This document shows positions 60,848 to 64,000 of a DNA stretch of 64,000 bases, piece after piece. The notes below the pieces were generated by a model that was not told where the DNA came from, searched no databases, and saw only the letters and a list, made by a program, of their open reading frames with translations. Location: positions 372,001 through 436,000 of the forward strand of contig NZ_CP064951.1 of NCBI RefSeq assembly GCF_011751945.2, given 5' to 3'. This stretch comes from Actinomyces sp. zg-332 (lineage in GTDB: Bacteria > Actinomycetota > Actinomycetes > Actinomycetales > Actinomycetaceae). The position numbers and the translations under genes were made by a program. Within the stretch, counting starts at the first letter, position 1. Each line of letters starts with the position of its first letter.

Positions 60848-63712
60848 ATGAAGGTAATAAAAGGTAAGAACATTTTAAGGAATATAGTTACTATAGGTAT
60901 AGCAGTTACTTTATTTTCTACTACTGTTGTTAGCGGGTATGCTGAAGAAATAAATACAAATGTATCCGAAGAATCTAATACAAAGGTTCAAAATACACAG
61001 GAAAAACAAGTAGAAAATAAAGATGAGGAAAATGCTGAAAAAGTAAAAGAAAATCCACAGAGGGAAGAATTAGATTTTACAGCTAATTCTCAGTTGAAGT
61101 TGGAAAGCGATAAGATCGAGCAGTACCATAGAATGCACCCTGAATTGGGTAGAGCAATATCTCCTGTTAAAAGTAACTTGAAAGATAACGGCTCTGTTCA
61201 AAGTTTTAGTAACGGTCGAACCACTTTTGCTGTTTATTATTCTCCTAGAACTAATACTGTCACACATATTAATATAAATGGTGGTATTGCTAATTTCTGG
61301 ATTAATAGTGGTTGGGAGAACTCAAGGCTAGGTTATCCGGTTACTCCTGAGGAAAAAATTAGTAATAATCACTGGATTCAGCGTTTTGAAAATGGAACTA
61401 TTTCATATCGTAACGGAGCGTTTGTTACATATAATGGGAATCCTATAGCAAATTATTACTTGCGAAACTATGTAGGTATTGGACATCCTGTGTCTAATGA
61501 AAAATGTGGTTTGAAAGATGGCGGTTGTGTTCAGACTTTCAGTGATGGTGTATTGACTAATGCTGTTTATTACTCTCCTGTAACTAAGGTTGCTACACAC
61601 GTTAATCTAGACAGCTCATTAGCTAAAATTTGGATTAATAGCGGTTGGGAGAACTCAAGGCTAGGCTATCCGATAGCTTCTGAAGAAAAAGTAGATAGAA
61701 ACCATTCAGTTCAGCGTTTTGAAAACGGAACTCTTTCTGTAAAAGGTAACGGCTCTGCTATTGCTTATAATAATCGCCCTATAACTAACTATTATTTGAA
61801 TCACTCCGAACTTATTGGACATCCTGTGTCTAATGAAAAATGTGGTTTGAAAGATGGTGGTTGTGTTCAGACTTTCGCTAAGTACAATAACTTGTATGCT
61901 GTTTACTCATCAAAAAATGGTATTTATCATTTAGATTTGAATCATCCTATTACTAAATATTGGATAAATAAAGGCTGGGAAAACTCTTCTTTAGGTTATC
62001 CAATCTCTGATATTGTTCGAACAGAGATCGGTTTTAAACAATCATTTGAAAAAGGTACACTTTTATATGAGTTTGGAAAGGTATCTGAAAGACTGTCATT
62101 TGAGGGTGTTTTGAAAAACTATATTAGAGAAAACGCTGCTCATATAGGACGCGCTGTAAATAATGTGCGTTGTGGCTTGAAAGATAATGGTTGTGTTCAG
62201 ACTTTCAGTAAAAATAATCAGTCAATAGCTGTTTATGTCAGTTCAGTAACTCCACCTGCATATATTAATTTAGAAACTCCTATTGCAAAGGAATTTATTA
62301 AATCTGGTTGGGAAAACGGAAAATATGGATATCCTGTAAATATAGAAAGAACAATTATTTCCAATAAGAAAATGCAAGAATTCGAGCATTTGATTGCTTT
62401 CTATAATGGAAATGATGTAATAGAAAATCCTAAGTCGAATCCAATAACTAAACATTACTTGCGAAATAGTAGCAGACTTATCTATCCTACAAACAATATT
62501 AAATGTGGTTTGAGTAATAATGGTTGTGTTCAGACTTTTATGTCTAACCAAAATGAAAAAGTTGCAGTATATTCCTATGCAGGAAAAATTGGTGAAATAA
62601 AACTTGATAAGCCTTATACGAAAGTTTGGGCTAAACAAGGTTGGGAAGAATCACCATTAGGATATCCAACTTATGAGTCCAACAATAAGCAGTATTTTGA
62701 AAATGGCTACATTCAAGATGAAAATACTTATATTACGGACAAACAAGCTGCTTTTACTAGGTATTACAATGCTAATAAAGGTATTTATGGTTCAAAAATA
62801 GTTAGTAATTTGCGTTGTGGTTTAAAAAATGGTGGGTGTGTAGCTACATTAGAAAAAAATAATGGAACTCAAACAGCTATATACATAACTCCTAAAAACG
62901 GTATAGTGCCAATTCAGATAGATGGACCAGTCACAAAGCTTTGGATTAAAGCAGGCTGGGAAAACTCTAAACAAGGTTACCCAATTTCTACTGTATATTG
63001 TGATCCTGTTAGATGTGAACAGCAATTTGAAAACGGTAGAATAATAGCTGAGAAAAAAGCTTACCCGAATAACTCATCACGTATGAGTGGTATTGATATT
63101 GCATCATGGCAACGCACACTGAAAATTAAAAATGTGCCAGAAGCTCAATTTATAATTGTTAAGGCTACTGGTGGTACAGGATATGTAAATCCTTTCCATA
63201 AGACTCATGCCGATCAAGTAATACAGCTTGGTAAGAAGATTGGATTTTACCACTTTGCCCATGAAATTGGATATCAAGGAAGTCCAGAAGCAGAAGCTAG
63301 ACACTTTGTAAATACTGTGCGTCCGTACCTTCGCTATGGACCAATGCTTGTTTTGGATAATGAATCTGACAATAGAACAGATGTTGCGTGGAACAAGAAA
63401 TGGTTAGATGAAGTTTATAGATTGACTGGAGTTAAGCCAGTGATTTATATGTCACAAAGTGTCGTAAACGAAGCTAACTGGTCATCTGTTGCTCAAAGCG
63501 ATTATCCTCTATGGGTTGCATATTATCCTAGAAATGCTTCAACTGGCGTTGCTATAGGTAGCACTCCATATTTCCCTATTAAATGGTGGGAAAAAGCTAT
63601 TATGTGGCAGTACACAAGTAATTTGCGTTTACCGGGGTACGGTAGCGATTTAGATGGTAACGTATTTTATGGTGACGCTGGTATCTGGGCATATTATGCA
63701 CTACCAAGGTAA
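60848..63712 (+). CDS. Secreted LGFP-repeat protein with C-terminal GH25 lysozyme domain
   Basis: A 954-residue exported protein. A signal peptide spans about residues 1-32 (cleavage near SGYA-EE), followed by a charged linker to about 90. Roughly twelve LGFP-type half-repeats span about 95-735, alternating GHPVSNEKCGLKDGGCVQTF-like and WENSRLGYP-like units. Five of the six first-type units carry a Cys pair (C-G-L-x3-G-C). The GH25 muramidase domain spans 746-954, starting MSGIDIASWQ (D749) with the acid pair in VLDNE (D837, E839). LGFP repeats bind cell wall in actinobacteria. The protein likely sits on and cleaves peptidoglycan. There is no LPXTG motif or other anchor. Confidence 0.92.
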   Translation: MKVIKGKNILRNIVTIGIAVTLFSTTVVSGYAEEINTNVSEESNTKVQNTQEKQVENKDEENAEKVKENPQREELDFTANSQLKLESDKIEQYHRMHPELGRAISPVKSNLKDNGSVQSFSNGRTTFAVYYSPRTNTVTHININGGIANFWINSGWENSRLGYPVTPEEKISNNHWIQRFENGTISYRNGAFVTYNGNPIANYYLRNYVGIGHPVSNEKCGLKDGGCVQTFSDGVLTNAVYYSPVTKVATHVNLDSSLAKIWINSGWENSRLGYPIASEEKVDRNHSVQRFENGTLSVKGNGSAIAYNNRPITNYYLNHSELIGHPVSNEKCGLKDGGCVQTFAKYNNLYAVYSSKNGIYHLDLNHPITKYWINKGWENSSLGYPISDIVRTEIGFKQSFEKGTLLYEFGKVSERLSFEGVLKNYIRENAAHIGRAVNNVRCGLKDNGCVQTFSKNNQSIAVYVSSVTPPAYINLETPIAKEFIKSGWENGKYGYPVNIERTIISNKKMQEFEHLIAFYNGNDVIENPKSNPITKHYLRNSSRLIYPTNNIKCGLSNNGCVQTFMSNQNEKVAVYSYAGKIGEIKLDKPYTKVWAKQGWEESPLGYPTYESNNKQYFENGYIQDENTYITDKQAAFTRYYNANKGIYGSKIVSNLRCGLKNGGCVATLEKNNGTQTAIYITPKNGIVPIQIDGPVTKLWIKAGWENSKQGYPISTVYCDPVRCEQQFENGRIIAEKKAYPNNSSRMSGIDIASWQRTLKIKNVPEAQFIIVKATGGTGYVNPFHKTHADQVIQLGKKIGFYHFAHEIGYQGSPEAEARHFVNTVRPYLRYGPMLVLDNESDNRTDVAWNKKWLDEVYRLTGVKPVIYMSQSVVNEANWSSVAQSDYPLWVAYYPRNASTGVAIGSTPYFPIKWWEKAIMWQYTSNLRLPGYGSDLDGNVFYGDAGIWAYYALPR
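61478..61875 (+). repeat. Near-identical 63-base duplication inside the LGFP region
   Basis: Bases 61478-61540 and 61813-61875 match at 62 of 63 positions. A second pair of close matches (GGTTGGGAGAACTCAAGG and neighbours) lies near 61310 and 61633. The repeat units are therefore recent copies at the DNA level, not only at protein level. Confidence 0.9.
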
Positions 63713-63770
63713 CTTATAAAACTAATTTCACAAAGACAATACTTGTATGTCTTGCTTTGAGTTTTATAAA

Positions 63771-63812
63771 AATCTTTAGAGGGGAGAAAATTCTCCCCTC
63801 TAAAGATTTTAA
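63771..63812. terminator. 18-bp perfect hairpin, bidirectional terminator
   Basis: AATCTTTAGAGGGGAGAA (63771-63788) pairs with its exact complement at 63791-63808 and has T-rich tails on both strands. It closes the lysozyme gene and could serve a leftward gene outside the window. Confidence 0.95.
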
Positions 63813-64000
63813 TCCTGTTTAAAATTTACGGTTTATTTGTATGTCTATAAAATATCTTTTATTATTAGCATAACTGTTGTCTTTGTTATAGGCTTTTCTT
63901 TTGTTCTGATTATTCTCTCTTAGCCTTTATACAAAGATTTAAATATTACTTACTCTCATTTCTAAACTGGCAAAGATACACTATATGCTTTTATAAATAT
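63813..64000. other. AT-rich right end, no gene seen
   Basis: No start with a ribosome site and no RNA gene were recognised up to the window edge. Confidence 0.4.

Noticed and set aside
1-64000. tRNA and rRNA genes
   Set aside because: Looked for in every gap. No cloverleaf-like GTTC-A loops with CCA-compatible stems or rRNA words were recognised, though a dedicated scan could still find one.

Overview
The window is an AT-rich stretch (by eye roughly one third G+C) of a chromosome that is clearly actinobacterial. The evidence is a SigR/RsrA pair with the 24-residue ribosomal protein bL37, the fused 2-oxoglutarate decarboxylase Kgd, a DUF3040 gene before mraZ, a division cluster ending in sepF-yggT-divIVA (wag31), a Cys-less RpiB, a FurA-type regulator and a secreted LGFP-repeat lysozyme. 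Low G+C is unusual for this phylum. A host-associated relative of the Actinomycetaceae would fit, but I cannot name the genus from sequence alone. I saw no rRNA, tRNA, CRISPR array, intact insertion sequence or prophage.

Layout. 1-3.8 kb: rmuC (cut by the window edge), rsgA and a DoxX-like membrane gene on the minus strand, divergent from sigR-rsrA and bL37. 4.3-6.3 kb: an SGNH-like protein, a low-molecular-weight tyrosine phosphatase and a YbaK-type deacylase, then about 1 kb without genes. 7.2-10.9 kb: kgd. 11.3-16.3 kb: two CNNM/CorC-type membrane proteins, an M23 peptidase, a glycerophosphodiester phosphodiesterase and rpiB. 16.8-21.5 kb: an accessory catabolic locus of an NCS1 permease, a DUF917 protein and a hydantoinase/oxoprolinase-family protein. 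22.5-24.4 kb: lexA divergent from a LysM SOS gene, followed by nrdR, with three LexA-box-like sites between them. 24.6-28.8 kb: a HelD-type helicase and an acyl-CoA synthetase in one minus-strand operon. 29.2-33.2 kb: a PAC2 protein, dinB and a DUF3040 protein, with a 1.46 kb gene-free region that carries short repeats.

33.7-52.3 kb is a dcw (division and cell wall) cluster: mraZ, rsmH, ftsL-like, ftsI, murE, murF, mraY, murD, ftsW, murG, murC, ftsQ, ftsZ, pgeF, sepF, yggT, divIVA. Most neighbours overlap by 1-8 bases. A set of 10-bp-spaced TGGGG-like boxes in front of mraZ is the likely MraZ operator, and a strong terminator follows divIVA. lspA, an RluA-family pseudouridine synthase and dnaE continue on the same strand, and a convergent S4-domain gene closes the block. 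The last part holds furA (no catalase gene follows), a LysR regulator and a 954-residue LGFP-repeat/GH25 secreted muramidase closed by an 18-bp perfect hairpin.

How the genes fit together: the centre of the window makes and remodels peptidoglycan. MurE lacks the usual diaminopimelate DNPR motif and FtsQ carries an unusually long basic cytoplasmic arm, so cell-wall chemistry and divisome assembly may be lineage-specific. Stress control is represented by SigR/RsrA (thiol), LexA with its LysM partner (DNA damage and division arrest), NrdR (nucleotide supply), DinB and FurA. I found no clear new defence or mobile system. The most unusual items are the FtsQ extension, the Cys-paired LGFP lysozyme, the MurE motif change, the permease/DUF917/hydantoinase locus with its decayed flank, and repeat-rich intergenic DNA near 18.5 and 31 kb.
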